Shown here: positions 8,587-16,539 of the stretch, piece by piece | How the letters are laid out: every line of letters begins with the position of its first letter | Numbering within the stretch: position 1 is the stretch's first letter | NCBI RefSeq assembly: GCF_019352895.1 | Contig: NZ_JAAAFX010000009.1 | Span: 886,764 to 950,763 of the forward strand | Reading direction: 5' to 3' | Length of the DNA stretch: 64,000 nucleotides | DNA from: Variovorax boronicumulans | GTDB lineage: Bacteria > Pseudomonadota > Gammaproteobacteria > Burkholderiales > Burkholderiaceae_C | The notes under the pieces: generated by a model | What the model was told of the DNA's origin: nothing | The model's input: only the letters and a program-made list of their open reading frames with translations | The model's database searches: none | Position numbers and translations under genes: made by a program

Positions 8587-9657
8587 TCACGCCGCCGGCT
8601 GGAGCGCTTCCGCCAGGGCTCGCACGCTGAGCGGCGCCGAACCCTCGGCCTTGTTGCTGATCGTGACGTAGACCTTCTGCCCCGCGCGCGCCGTGCCGGT
8701 GATGACCCGGGCCAGCGCGGTGCGCGTCTCGATGTCGGGGTCGACCATGCGATCGAAGGGCTGGTAGAGCTTTTCGGCCTCTTCGTAGCCATAGGCGCCA
8801 TGCAGCGGGTTGACGTTCCAGCGGCACACCAGCGGGCCCGGCCACAGCGCGCGCAGCAAGGGCAGCTGCTCCTCGATGGGCGGCAGCTTGGGATGCAGCC
8901 CGAGGCAGTAGGTGGCACCGGCGCCGCGCAGCACGTCGACCAGCGCCGGGGTCAGCAGTTCGGGGTTGCGCACCTCGACGGCGATCACGCCATCGGGCGC
9001 GGTGGGCTGCAGCGGGGGCAGGGCGTGCAGCATCGCGGCGAGACGCTCCAGCACGCGCGGCCATTGCGCCAGCAGCGAGACGGGCAGGGGGCTCAGCTGG
9101 AACACCAGCGCGCCGACGCGGTCGCCCAACCCTTCGAGCGCGGGCAGCACGAACTCCTGCAACGCAAGCTCCGGGCTCAGGAACGCCGGATTGGGTTGCC
9201 GGCCACGGCCTTCCTCGCCGCGCACCAGCGCATCGGTCACGAGGGCCGGCGCCTTCACCACGAAGCGGAAGTCCGGCGGCACCATGGCGGCGAGTTGCGC
9301 GTACTGGCTGGCACTCAAGGGGCGGTAGAAGGCGCGGTCCACGCATACGCTGCGCAGCAGCGGATGCTGGGCATAGGCCGTGAGTCCGCGCTTGGCCAGC
9401 AGGGCCTCGGAATAGTCGCGGTCCCAGACCATGCCGGCCCAGCCGGGGTAGGACCAGGTCGAGGTGCCCAGCCGCACCTGCGGCGGCAGGCCGGCGGCCA
9501 GCGCCAGCAAGGCCGGATCGGGGGGCGCGGCCTCGATGGTCGTGGAGCGGGAGGTCCGGCGCACCGGCGCCACGTCCGTGACCGCATCGGGGCGTGCGGC
9601 CGGTGCCGCGGGGGCGGCCGGCGGCGTGTCGGCGTCGGGAAAGAGCGAGTCCTGCAT
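8587..9657 (-). CDS. DUF72 (YecE-like) TIM-barrel protein
   Basis: A 356-residue member of the DUF72 family, a TIM-barrel fold whose biochemical role is not firmly known. The family start of the barrel is RLGTSTWSYPGWAGMVW at about residue 60, followed by FYRPLSASQYAQLA and the FRFVVKAP strand. The conserved acidic strand GVIAVEVRNPELL and the C-terminal VYVTISNKAEGSAPLS are also present. The first 55 residues are Pro/Ala/Asp-rich and probably disordered, longer than in Escherichia coli YecE. The ATG at 9657 is the only reasonable start giving this N-terminus; the open frame runs on upstream across the PaiB-like gene as shadow sequence. It is divergent from the PaiB-like gene with a 90-bp gap. 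Confidence 0.85.
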   Translation of the reverse strand: MQDSLFPDADTPPAAPAAPAARPDAVTDVAPVRRTSRSTTIEAAPPDPALLALAAGLPPQVRLGTSTWSYPGWAGMVWDRDYSEALLAKRGLTAYAQHPLLRSVCVDRAFYRPLSASQYAQLAAMVPPDFRFVVKAPALVTDALVRGEEGRGRQPNPAFLSPELALQEFVLPALEGLGDRVGALVFQLSPLPVSLLAQWPRVLERLAAMLHALPPLQPTAPDGVIAVEVRNPELLTPALVDVLRGAGATYCLGLHPKLPPIEEQLPLLRALWPGPLVCRWNVNPLHGAYGYEEAEKLYQPFDRMVDPDIETRTALARVITGTARAGQKVYVTISNKAEGSAPLSVRALAEALQPAA

Positions 9658-9747
9658 GATCGAAAAGATGCGGCATTCTCGCCGGACCGCGTCCCTGCCA
9701 TCGGCGACTCGGGGACAATCGTCGCTCATCCCACGAGCTCCCACGCC

Positions 9748-10383
9748 ATGTACCTGCCTCCGTTCTTCAACGCCAAGGACCGCGCCAGCGCATTGACGCT
9801 GATGCGAGAGCACCCCTTTGCCAGCCTGGTCTCCAACGACGACACCGGCTTGCCCTTCATCACGCACCTGCCGCTGGTGGTCGACGAACGCGCCGAGGGC
9901 GAACTGGTGCTGCTGGGCCATTGCGCCAAGCCGAACCCGCATTGGCGCTACCTGCAGGCACGGCCGCAAGCGGTGGTGTGCTTCCAGGGGCCGCATGCCT
10001 ATCTGTCGCCCACGGTCTACCCGGACCTCACGCGCGTGCCGACATGGAACTACCTGGTGGTGCATTGCACGGTGGAAGCGACCCTGATCGAAACGCCCGA
10101 CGCCAAGGATGCCTTGCTCAAGCGACTGATCGGTGACCACGAGCCGGCCTATGCCCAGCAATGGCGCGATCTGGGTCAAGAGTTCCAACACAAGATGCTG
10201 GCCGGCATCGTCGGCTTCGAGCTGCGCGTGAGCGCGCTGCAATGCAAGCTCAAGCTCAACCAGCACCGGCCCGAATCGCATGCCGCCATGCACGCGCAGT
10301 ACAGCGCGGGCTCGCCGGACGAACAGGCGCTGGCCGTCTGGATGCAGCGCCTGGGCATCGTGGCTGGCGCGGAGGCGGGCTGA
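9748..10383 (+). CDS. PaiB-like FMN-binding protein
   Basis: A 211-residue protein of the PaiB family (FMN-binding split barrel, often annotated as negative transcriptional regulator). It begins MYLPPFFNAKDRASALTLMR, a family-typical opening, and carries the FMN-barrel stretches GLPFITHLPLVVD, LVLLGHCAKPNPHW and AVVCFQGPHAYLSPTVYPD, then the conserved VPTWNYLVVHCTVEA. In Bacillus, PaiB is linked to repression of sporulation and degradative enzyme genes, but most members are more likely flavin-binding oxidoreductases. Length is normal. The next gene starts two bases after the stop, so the two may be co-transcribed. Confidence 0.87.
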   Translation: MYLPPFFNAKDRASALTLMREHPFASLVSNDDTGLPFITHLPLVVDERAEGELVLLGHCAKPNPHWRYLQARPQAVVCFQGPHAYLSPTVYPDLTRVPTWNYLVVHCTVEATLIETPDAKDALLKRLIGDHEPAYAQQWRDLGQEFQHKMLAGIVGFELRVSALQCKLKLNQHRPESHAAMHAQYSAGSPDEQALAVWMQRLGIVAGAEAG

Positions 10384-10384
10384 G

Positions 10385-10621
10385 ATGCGGGTCTTCGGCC
10401 TGATCGGCCTGGTGCTCGCGCTGCTGATCGTGGGCGTGCTGGTCAAGAAACAGATGGCCACGCCGCTGGCCGTGGTGCCGGGCCTGCCTGCGCCAGCCTC
10501 TGGCGAAGGCGCCGATCGCACGGCGCGCGGGCAGACCCGGCAGTTGCAGCAGGACATCCAGAAGTCGCTGGACGCCGCGGCCCAGCAGCAACGCCGTGCC
10601 ATGCCCGAGGAAGCGAACTGA
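10385..10621 (+). CDS. Small single-pass membrane protein, unknown function
   Basis: A 78-residue protein with one N-terminal membrane helix (FGLIGLVLALLIVGVLV) followed by a Pro/Ala-rich linker and a Gln/Ala-rich helix (TRQLQQDIQKSLDAAAQQQ). It starts two bases after the PaiB-like stop and ends six bases before tadA, so it is probably in the same operon. No family is recognised. Coding character (codon use, hydrophobic segment in the right place, tight packing between genes) supports it as real. Confidence 0.7.
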   Translation: MRVFGLIGLVLALLIVGVLVKKQMATPLAVVPGLPAPASGEGADRTARGQTRQLQQDIQKSLDAAAQQQRRAMPEEAN

Positions 10622-10627
10622 GCGCCC

Positions 10628-11707
10628 ATGACCAGCGACCTTGAATGGATGCAGTTGGCGCTGGCCGAGGCACGCCTGGCCGGCGCCGCGGGCGAGGTGC
10701 CGGTGGGGGCGGTGCTGGTCAAGGACGGCGTGCGCATCGCGACGGGCCGCAACGCCCCCGTGGCCACGCACGACCCCAGTGCCCATGCGGAAATCGCGGC
10801 CTTGCGCGCAGGCGCCGAAGCGCTCTCCAACTACCGGCTCGACGGCTGCGAACTCTTCGTGACGCTCGAGCCCTGCGCGATGTGCGCCGGCGCCATGCTC
10901 CATGCGCGGCTCGCGCGCGTGGTCTACGGCGCGACCGACCCCAAGACCGGTGCCGCGGGCTCGGTGCTCGACCTGTTCGCGCAGCCCCAGCTCAACCACC
11001 GCACGCAGGTCGAAGGCGGCGTGCTGGCCGCCGATTGCGCGGCCGTGCTGCAGGATTTCTTCCTGCAGCGGCGTGAACGGGCCCGGGCCACGGCGCAGCC
11101 GCTGCGCGACGACGCACTGCGCACGCCCGAGGACCGCTTCGCCGGCCTCGACGCCGACCGCTTTGCGCCGAACTACATCGCCGATCTGCCGGGTCAGCGC
11201 GGCTGGCGCATGCACTACCTCGACCAGGGTCGGCCCGACGCCCCCGCCACCGTGCTGTGCCTGCACGGGCCCGGGCGCTGGAGCCACCAGTTCCGCCATC
11301 TGGCCGGCCTTGCCGGCCCGCGCTGGCTGGTGCCCGACCTGATCGGCTTCGGCCGCAGCGACAAGCCAAAACGCGAGACCGCGCATGCGCTGGACTGGCA
11401 CCGCGACATGCTCCTGGCATGGCTGGAACGGTTGCAGGCCGGCCCGGTGCTGCTGGCACCTGCAGAGGGCGCCGGCGAACTCGCCGCGCTGCTGCGCGCG
11501 GCCGCCCCGCAGCGCTTCGTCGGCGTGCTGCCGGTGCCCGAGAGCCCGGATCGCGCGCTGCGTGCCGCCTGGCAGGCGCCGTTTCCCGACCGGGGCTACG
11601 AGGCCGCGCTGCGCGCCTGGGGCCGCGGTGCGGGCGATGCATCGGGCCCGTCGCCGGCGCAAGCCACGGTGTGGGTCGCCAACGCAATGGGATACTTCGC
11701 GCCGTGA
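10628..11707 (+). CDS. tadA: tRNA adenosine-34 deaminase TadA fused to a degenerate alpha/beta-hydrolase domain
   Basis: The first ~155 residues are a complete TadA, which converts wobble adenosine 34 of tRNA-Arg(ACG) to inosine. The zinc site is visible as H53-A-E55 and PCAMC with C83 and C86, E55 being the proton shuttle. Residues 165-359 are an extra domain resembling the N-terminal part of haloalkane dehalogenases (TPEDRFAGLDADRFAPNY, then VLCLHGPGRWSHQFRHL and LVPDLIGFGRSDKP). At the nucleophile elbow, where family members have an Asp, this protein has LLAPAEGAGE, so the Asp is replaced by Ala279. The lid and C-terminal catalytic His region also seem absent. The second domain is therefore probably non-enzymatic. 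TadA alone is normally about 150-170 residues. The stop overlaps ldcA as GTGA. Confidence 0.9.
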   Translation: MTSDLEWMQLALAEARLAGAAGEVPVGAVLVKDGVRIATGRNAPVATHDPSAHAEIAALRAGAEALSNYRLDGCELFVTLEPCAMCAGAMLHARLARVVYGATDPKTGAAGSVLDLFAQPQLNHRTQVEGGVLAADCAAVLQDFFLQRRERARATAQPLRDDALRTPEDRFAGLDADRFAPNYIADLPGQRGWRMHYLDQGRPDAPATVLCLHGPGRWSHQFRHLAGLAGPRWLVPDLIGFGRSDKPKRETAHALDWHRDMLLAWLERLQAGPVLLAPAEGAGELAALLRAAAPQRFVGVLPVPESPDRALRAAWQAPFPDRGYEAALRAWGRGAGDASGPSPAQATVWVANAMGYFAP

Positions 11708-12639
11708 GCAAACATATCTACATCTATTCGCCCTCCAGCGCGGTCCGTGACAAGGCCGCTTTCCGTCGTGGCGTGAAGCGCCTGCAGGCGCTCGGTCACG
11801 AGGTCGAGATCGACGAGGCCGCCCTGAGCAGCCACCAGCGTTTCGCCGGCGACGATGCCACGCGGCTCGCCGCGATCACGCGCGCCGCCGCCAGCGGCGC
11901 CGATGTGGCATTGATCGCCCGCGGCGGCTATGGCCTCACGCGCATCCTCGATGCCATTCCGTACAAGGCGGTCGCCAAGGCCATCCACCACGGCACCGAG
12001 TTCGTCGGCCTCAGCGACTTCACGGCCTTCCAGAGTGCGCTGCTCGCCAAGACCGGCGCGGTGACCTGGGCCGGCCCCGCACTCGGCGAAGACTTCGGCG
12101 CCGAGGACGGCCCCGACGACATCATGGAAGCCTGCTTCGACGACCTGGTGTGCGGGCAGGGCGAAGGCACGGGATGGCGCATTCCGGCGCGCGACATCGA
12201 CGCAAGCACGGCGCTGCGGCCGCTCAAGGACGCCGTGCTCTGGGGCGGCAACCTCTCGGTGCTGGTCAGCCTGCTCGGCACGCCTTACTTCCCGGCCATC
12301 GACAAGGGCGTGCTGTTCCTGGAAGACGTGCATGAGCATCCCTACCGGCTCGAGCGCATGCTCGACCAGCTGCGCCATGCCGGCGTGCTGGCGAAGCAGC
12401 GCGCCGTGGTGCTGGGCCAGTTCACGTCTTTCAAGAAGGTGCCGCACGACCGCGGCTTCGGGCTCAACACGGTGGTCGATCGGCTGCGCACGCTGCTCAA
12501 GGTGCCGGTGCTGACCGGGCTGCCCTTCGGCCATGTGCCGACCAAGGTGCTGCTGCCGGTGGGCGCGAAGATCGAGATGGCGGCCGAAGGTCGCGAGATC
12601 TTCATGGTCTGGGGCCATCGGCACACCCATCACCACTGA
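11704..12639 (+). CDS. ldcA: Muramoyltetrapeptide (LD-)carboxypeptidase LdcA
   Basis: A cytoplasmic S66-family peptidase that removes the terminal D-Ala from murein tetrapeptides during cell-wall recycling. The 311-residue product shows the nucleophile Ser104 in GLSDFTAF, the glycine-rich ARGGYGLTR stretch at 72-80, Glu207 in FLEDVHE and His277 in PFGHVPTK, which match the known Ser-Glu-His triad order. It begins with a GTG that overlaps the tadA stop, so it is co-translated with tadA. The last residues are HRHTHHH, a natural His-rich tail. Confidence 0.93.
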   Translation: MSKHIYIYSPSSAVRDKAAFRRGVKRLQALGHEVEIDEAALSSHQRFAGDDATRLAAITRAAASGADVALIARGGYGLTRILDAIPYKAVAKAIHHGTEFVGLSDFTAFQSALLAKTGAVTWAGPALGEDFGAEDGPDDIMEACFDDLVCGQGEGTGWRIPARDIDASTALRPLKDAVLWGGNLSVLVSLLGTPYFPAIDKGVLFLEDVHEHPYRLERMLDQLRHAGVLAKQRAVVLGQFTSFKKVPHDRGFGLNTVVDRLRTLLKVPVLTGLPFGHVPTKVLLPVGAKIEMAAEGREIFMVWGHRHTHHH

Positions 12640-12646
12640 GGACCGT

Positions 12647-12664
12647 GCGGGGCCCTTGCCCCGC
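12647..12664. terminator. GC hairpin between convergent genes, possible weak terminator
   Basis: GCGGGGC and GCCCCGC form a perfect 7-bp stem with a CCTT loop just after ldcA and just before the stop of the convergent small gene. There is no T run on either strand, so it may be only a weak or Rho-assisted stop site. Confidence 0.3.
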
Positions 12665-12669
12665 GTGCC

Positions 12670-12999
12670 TCAGGCCGTGAAGCGGTGGTGGACCCGCGGC
12701 CCCATGGTCTGCGGCAAGCCGCGCCTGAAGAGACGATTGATCTCATGCATGCGCTGGTGCGCCGCCGCTTCCCCGTCGATCGCAGACACGGCCACCAGCA
12801 GGTCCTGGCGCAGATACCAGAGCGCCTCCAGGTCGCTCGCAAAGCGCACGCGCTGCGCGATGCGCTGGGCGGCGGGCTCCGCATTGGCGTCCAGCAGGAC
12901 CAGCATGGCCGCGCGGATCCGCCGCAATTGGCGGTCCGACGATTTGCGGAACGTCCATCCGGAAAGCGAAAAAAGGCGAGAGAAAAGTCCAGCAGGCAT
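12670..12999 (-). CDS. Hypothetical protein, 109 residues
   Basis: A 109-residue, Arg- and Ala-rich, mostly helical protein (RRIRAAMLVLLDANAEPAAQ, FASDLEALWYLRQDLLVAVS). No signal peptide, membrane segment or known motif is visible. It is convergent with ldcA, with a GC hairpin between the stops. The amphipathic helix pattern and the absence of a better frame on either strand suggest it is real. Translation initiation is not supported by a clear Shine-Dalgarno, so the start is uncertain. I do not recognise a family. Confidence 0.55.
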   Translation of the reverse strand: MPAGLFSRLFSLSGWTFRKSSDRQLRRIRAAMLVLLDANAEPAAQRIAQRVRFASDLEALWYLRQDLLVAVSAIDGEAAAHQRMHEINRLFRRGLPQTMGPRVHHRFTA

Positions 13000-13325
13000 G
13001 GGACAAAAGGCGTGGCACCGAAGCTGTCGACACTGCCACCTTAAATCTGGCTCCGACTCCTCACAAGCTAAGAAACCATTGGATATGGTTTAAAACAACA
13101 TTCGTCACAACGCCTCTTTGGCGTGATCAAAAAATGAAAACCAATGCCTTATATTTTTGAGGCCTGGTGACCGAAAAGCATGACCCTCGCGCGGCGGCTC
13201 GCGAGGTCACAATTGTTAATCAATCGTTCTAAAGCCCGGTGCAAGCGAAAGTTTGTACGTCTCACTCACGTCCTTCGATGGCTTTGCCATAATCGGACGG
13301 CAATTGCTACCAAAAACTGCACAAC
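13000..13325. other. AT-richer intergenic region with three dyads, no gene seen
   Basis: This 326-bp stretch lies between two divergent genes (the 109-residue hypothetical on the minus strand and the adenylate cyclase on the plus strand). It is more AT-rich than its surroundings. It holds the dyad AAACCAT-TGGAT-ATGGTTT (13073-13091), a GC stem at 13182-13208 (GACCCTCGCG against CGCGAGGTC with one bulged C), and ATTGTTAATCAAT just after it. A CATAAT at about 13288-13293 could be a -10 for the cyclase gene, but I find no -35 at the right distance. No tRNA and no small gene can be supported. Confidence 0.45.
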
Positions 13326-14273
13326 ATGGGCGCCAATTCAACAGTCATCTTCGCGGACTTGACAGGGAGCACCCGAGTCTTCGAGGCGATGGGGAATGAG
13401 CGCGCCACCGACACGGTGACACGCCTGACCCAATGGATCGCCGGGGTTTGCGAGGCCCACAGCGGCCGCGTCGTGAAGATGCTGGGCGATGGCGTGCTGG
13501 CCATTTTCTCCGCTGCCGACGCGGCCACGGCAGCCGTGCTCGAACTCCAGCGCAACCACCAGAAGCGCCTGCAGGCCTGGCCCATCCAGCTGCGCATGGA
13601 CCTGCAGATCGGCGTCGCGAACGGCGAAGTGCTGGAGGTCGATGGCGACTGCTATGGCGACGCCGTCAATCTCGCGTCGCGCCTGAGCGATCTGGCGGGG
13701 CCGGGCCAGATCTGGGCCACCGCCTCGGTGATTGCCCAACTGCGCGAGGGCGAAGTCCGGCATCGCAGCCTGGGCCCGATCAACATCCGCGGCAAGAATG
13801 AAATGCCGATCGTGCACCGCATCGACTGGCAGGAAGAGCATTCGGAATTCCTCACGATGCCGGCCGCGCTGGCGCTCAGCGGTCGCGTGCAGGATTCGAC
13901 CTTCGGCCAGATCGAATTGTCCTGGCTGGATGTGCGGTCGATGTTCAGCGCGGCGCAGTTGCCCATCCATCTGGGGCGTGTCGACGATGCGCAGTTCGTT
14001 GTCAACGACCCGCGCGTCTCGCGGCTTCATGCGCGCATCGAGGCGCGGCAGGGCGGCTGCGTGCTGGTCGACGTCAGCACCTACGGCACCTGGGTCCGAT
14101 TCCACGGCAGCGCCGGCGTGAGCGGCGAGATCTCCCTTCGCCGCGACGAATGCGTGCTGCATGGCAGCGGAGAGATCGGCCTCGGCGCGCCGCTGAGCGA
14201 CTTCACCGCCCCCACCATCTCCTTCAACACCACGGGCGGCAATCTGCTGCTGTCGCGCCGCGACGCGCGCTGA
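13326..14273 (+). CDS. Class III adenylate cyclase with C-terminal FHA domain
   Basis: A 315-residue soluble protein. Residues 1-165 form a class III cyclase catalytic domain: the metal-binding Asp11 (FADLTGST) and Asp55 (KMLGDGVL), the substrate-selecting pair Lys51 and Asp112, and the transition-state Asn115 and Arg119 in GDAVNLASRL. The Lys/Asp pair is the ATP-type pattern, so I predict cAMP rather than cGMP production. Residues 213-290 are an FHA domain: LGRVDD (Gly217, Arg218), then SRLH (Ser232, His235), which reads phosphothreonine. The usual Asn before Gly-Thr is replaced by Tyr253 (STYGTW), so phosphopeptide binding may be altered. No membrane segment is present. The order cyclase-then-FHA in one short chain suggests output controlled by a Ser/Thr kinase, but no kinase gene is in the window. 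Confidence 0.88.
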   Translation: MGANSTVIFADLTGSTRVFEAMGNERATDTVTRLTQWIAGVCEAHSGRVVKMLGDGVLAIFSAADAATAAVLELQRNHQKRLQAWPIQLRMDLQIGVANGEVLEVDGDCYGDAVNLASRLSDLAGPGQIWATASVIAQLREGEVRHRSLGPINIRGKNEMPIVHRIDWQEEHSEFLTMPAALALSGRVQDSTFGQIELSWLDVRSMFSAAQLPIHLGRVDDAQFVVNDPRVSRLHARIEARQGGCVLVDVSTYGTWVRFHGSAGVSGEISLRRDECVLHGSGEIGLGAPLSDFTAPTISFNTTGGNLLLSRRDAR

Positions 14274-14288
14274 CCCGCGCGGCCTAGC

Positions 14289-15362
14289 CTACTGCCGGCA
14301 GATGCCGAGCACCACTTCCTGCTCGGTGCAGGCGCGCGTCGCCGACACCGGCCTGGCCGGACTGCGTGCGGCCACGTTGGCGCGGCTGGCGATGCAGGCG
14401 CGCAGCCGCCTTTCCATCGGCGGGAAGTAGCGCCAGCCCTGGCCGAGGGTCGGCAGTTCGAGGCGCACCTGCTTCCATTTCGGATGGCCCTTGGCCTGCA
14501 GCAGCTCGAAGTTGGCGCACAGCGAGTCCGCGAAGTTGACGAGGTTCGCGACCGTCGACTTCATGCCGTAGTCGTAGGTGACCAGGTAGGCCTTCACGGT
14601 CAGCGTCGGGACGTCGGCGGCCAGCCAGCTTGCATAGTTGTCGGCGCGGATGGTCGAGGGAAAGTAGGTCTTCCTGGCGCGCGCCGATTCCGGTGCCGCT
14701 TCGTCGAGCCTGAGCAGCTTGATGTACTTGCGCGCCTCTGGCTTCATCTCCGAGAACAGCTTGGCGGGTTGCCCGGCGACGACGATCGCGACATCGATGG
14801 ACTTGTCCACCGTGAGCTTCGCCAGCGCCTCCTCGTTGCTCAGGTACTGCCGGTTGGCGATCGGCATCGGCGCGCCGAACATCAGCTGGTAGAGGGTTCT
14901 GGCCGTGAGCGCCGTGCCGCTGCCCAGCGGGCCGACGCCGATCCGCTGGTCCTTGATCTGATGGATCGCGTTGAGGGGTGAATCGGCGCGCACCACGAAG
15001 TAGATCTCTTCGTCGTAGAGCGGCATGACCAGCCGCAGCGGCTGGATGAGGTTGCCGGCGTCGGCATTGCCGGCCCTGGCTTCGTCCAGGAAGGCCTGGT
15101 AGACGTCCGACTGCACCAGCGCCAGCTTGACACCCTGCTCGAAGCGCATGCGCTGTATGTTCTCCGCGGAGCCCTTGGACTCGAGCACCTCCAGCTCCAG
15201 ACCGGCCGGCTCGGCGACCCAGGTGGCCAGGTCACGGCCGATCTCGATGTAGGTGCCGGTCTTCGAGGCGGTGACGATCTTGTACTTCGCCGGCGGCGCG
15301 GCAACGGCCGCGGTCATGACGGCCATGGCGATCAGTGCGGCTGCGATGGAGGGGAGGGCCAT
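14289..15362 (-). CDS. TAXI-family TRAP-type solute-binding protein
   Basis: A secreted binding protein of the TAXI (TRAP-associated extracytoplasmic immunogenic) family, 357 residues, with an N-terminal signal peptide (IAAALIAMAVMTAAVAA). The mature start YKIVTASKTGTYIEIGRDLA, followed by VLESKGSAENIQRM, matches the ligand-binding opening of the family; the VGPLGSGTALTARTL segment also fits. Members deliver dicarboxylates or amino acids to a TRAP DctM-like permease. None is encoded here, so either the partner lies elsewhere or the protein has become a sensor. It has a C-terminal extension of some 40 residues with two Cys (TRACTEQEVVLGICRQ) that could form a disulfide. It follows the zinc-ribbon gene on the same strand after 69 bp, which suggests an operon. 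Confidence 0.85.
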   Translation of the reverse strand: MALPSIAAALIAMAVMTAAVAAPPAKYKIVTASKTGTYIEIGRDLATWVAEPAGLELEVLESKGSAENIQRMRFEQGVKLALVQSDVYQAFLDEARAGNADAGNLIQPLRLVMPLYDEEIYFVVRADSPLNAIHQIKDQRIGVGPLGSGTALTARTLYQLMFGAPMPIANRQYLSNEEALAKLTVDKSIDVAIVVAGQPAKLFSEMKPEARKYIKLLRLDEAAPESARARKTYFPSTIRADNYASWLAADVPTLTVKAYLVTYDYGMKSTVANLVNFADSLCANFELLQAKGHPKWKQVRLELPTLGQGWRYFPPMERRLRACIASRANVAARSPARPVSATRACTEQEVVLGICRQ

Positions 15363-15431
15363 GGAACGCCTTTTTGTGGTTGCCGAATCGAGCGCGTCGC
15401 CAGCCTGTGCGGGCCTGCCGACACCGGTGTC

Positions 15432-16238
15432 TCATGGCTTGCCGCACAGCGCCAGCGCCGCCAGCGCGTCGCTGCATGGCGTCGATGGGGCGCTGCCACC
15501 TGGGGCCGTGGCGGTCGATGCCGCGAGCGGGGCGATGCGGTCTGCCGACGCAGGCAGGGGCGCGGGAACAGCCACCTCGCGGCGCTCGCCCAGCCCCAGC
15601 CCCAGCGCCGTGGCGATCGTCCGCGCATCCTCTTCAGGCCGCGCCGCCGGGCTTTGCTGCGGCGGCGCTTCCAGCGGCGACTCCGGACTGGCGACCGAGG
15701 CGACGACCGGTTCGCCCCCGCCATCGCTCTGGACGGTGCCGCGCGCCTGTGAAACCGCAGCGGCAAACGAGGTCCCAGTCTTCGGTTCTGCGGGTTGTCC
15801 AGGCGAGACGCCATTCACGCTCAGCAGCCCCGCCGTCAGCGCGGCCAACACTGTGACGGCCGCGACCCCGGTCAGCACACGACGGCGCCGAGTCGAAGGA
15901 CGGGGCAGGGCGCCTGCAGTGGCCAGCGCCAAGGTCGGACCTGGCGGTTCCGCTGCTGACGGCATTCGGACAAGGACCGGCGCGCCAAGCCGCTGGAACG
16001 AGGCATCGCCCGGACACGCACCTTTGGGCCTGGCCGCAGCGATGGCCATCATCGTCTCCAGGATCGGGTCCCTCGGCACGTTCACCGACGCCTCGTCGAA
16101 CCACGAGCCATCGGCGAGACCGTTGTCGGCAAAGGGATCCTCGCCGCAGCAGGGGCACACCCGCGCGTAAGGCATCAGCTGCGTGGCGCAATGCATGCAG
16201 AACGCCAATGACGTGTCCGACTTCGCCTGAGGGTTCAT
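15432..16238 (-). CDS. Zinc-ribbon single-pass membrane protein, unknown function
   Basis: A 268-residue protein with an N-terminal zinc ribbon (FCMHCATQL then CPCCGEDPF: two CxxC pairs 14 residues apart), a charged linker and one central membrane helix (VLTGVAAVTVLAALTAGLLSV, about residues 125-148) after an Arg cluster. A Pro/Ser/Ala-rich outer domain follows and ends with two Cys (PCSDALAALALCGKP). By the positive-inside rule the ribbon is cytoplasmic and the tail periplasmic. I use the ATG at 16238 because AGGAAAA precedes it; the open frame extends further but without features. It precedes the TAXI gene, so the pair may act together. No family name can be given with confidence. Confidence 0.7.
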   Translation of the reverse strand: MNPQAKSDTSLAFCMHCATQLMPYARVCPCCGEDPFADNGLADGSWFDEASVNVPRDPILETMMAIAAARPKGACPGDASFQRLGAPVLVRMPSAAEPPGPTLALATAGALPRPSTRRRRVLTGVAAVTVLAALTAGLLSVNGVSPGQPAEPKTGTSFAAAVSQARGTVQSDGGGEPVVASVASPESPLEAPPQQSPAARPEEDARTIATALGLGLGERREVAVPAPLPASADRIAPLAASTATAPGGSAPSTPCSDALAALALCGKP

Positions 16239-16539
16239 CGCTTTTCCTAGAAAGCGATAGATTTGTACACCTAAGTATTCATTTCCACAACACAAAAACC
16301 CAGGGCGATCTGGCGCTCCATGCGGCAGGCACTTGGCGGCGGAATGGAAATGCGAGCGGCGCCAGGGGCTCGGGCGACCTTCACCCTGCGCGACGCACCA
16401 TCACGCTCCAGACAAGATCCGCGCGCTCCACGCCTGCGTCGAAAGCCTGGCGGACGGGCGGAAGTCCGGGCGCCGACCCTCAACTGTCCAGACATGCGGG
16501 CCAAGGCCGCGGACAACGGGCTTCGGACGACGCGCCTCG
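16239..16539. other. 301-bp gap between the KfrA-like and zinc-ribbon genes
   Basis: Apart from the candidate promoter at 16262-16290, this stretch shows no gene with coding character. The open frames crossing it are Arg/Pro-rich shadow sequence. No strong terminator is visible for the upstream KfrA-like gene. Confidence 0.4.
16262..16290 (-). promoter_or_regulatory. Candidate sigma-70 promoter for the zinc-ribbon gene
   Basis: On the minus strand TTGTGG (16290-16285) and TACAAA (16267-16262) are separated by exactly 17 bp in an otherwise AT-rich patch, 24 bp before the ATG at 16238. The match to TTGACA/TATAAT is moderate. Confidence 0.35.

Noticed and set aside
7537..10383. A 948-codon plus-strand frame covering three genes
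   Set aside because: Only its end (from 9748) has protein-like sequence; the earlier part is the shadow of the HPP and DUF72 genes.
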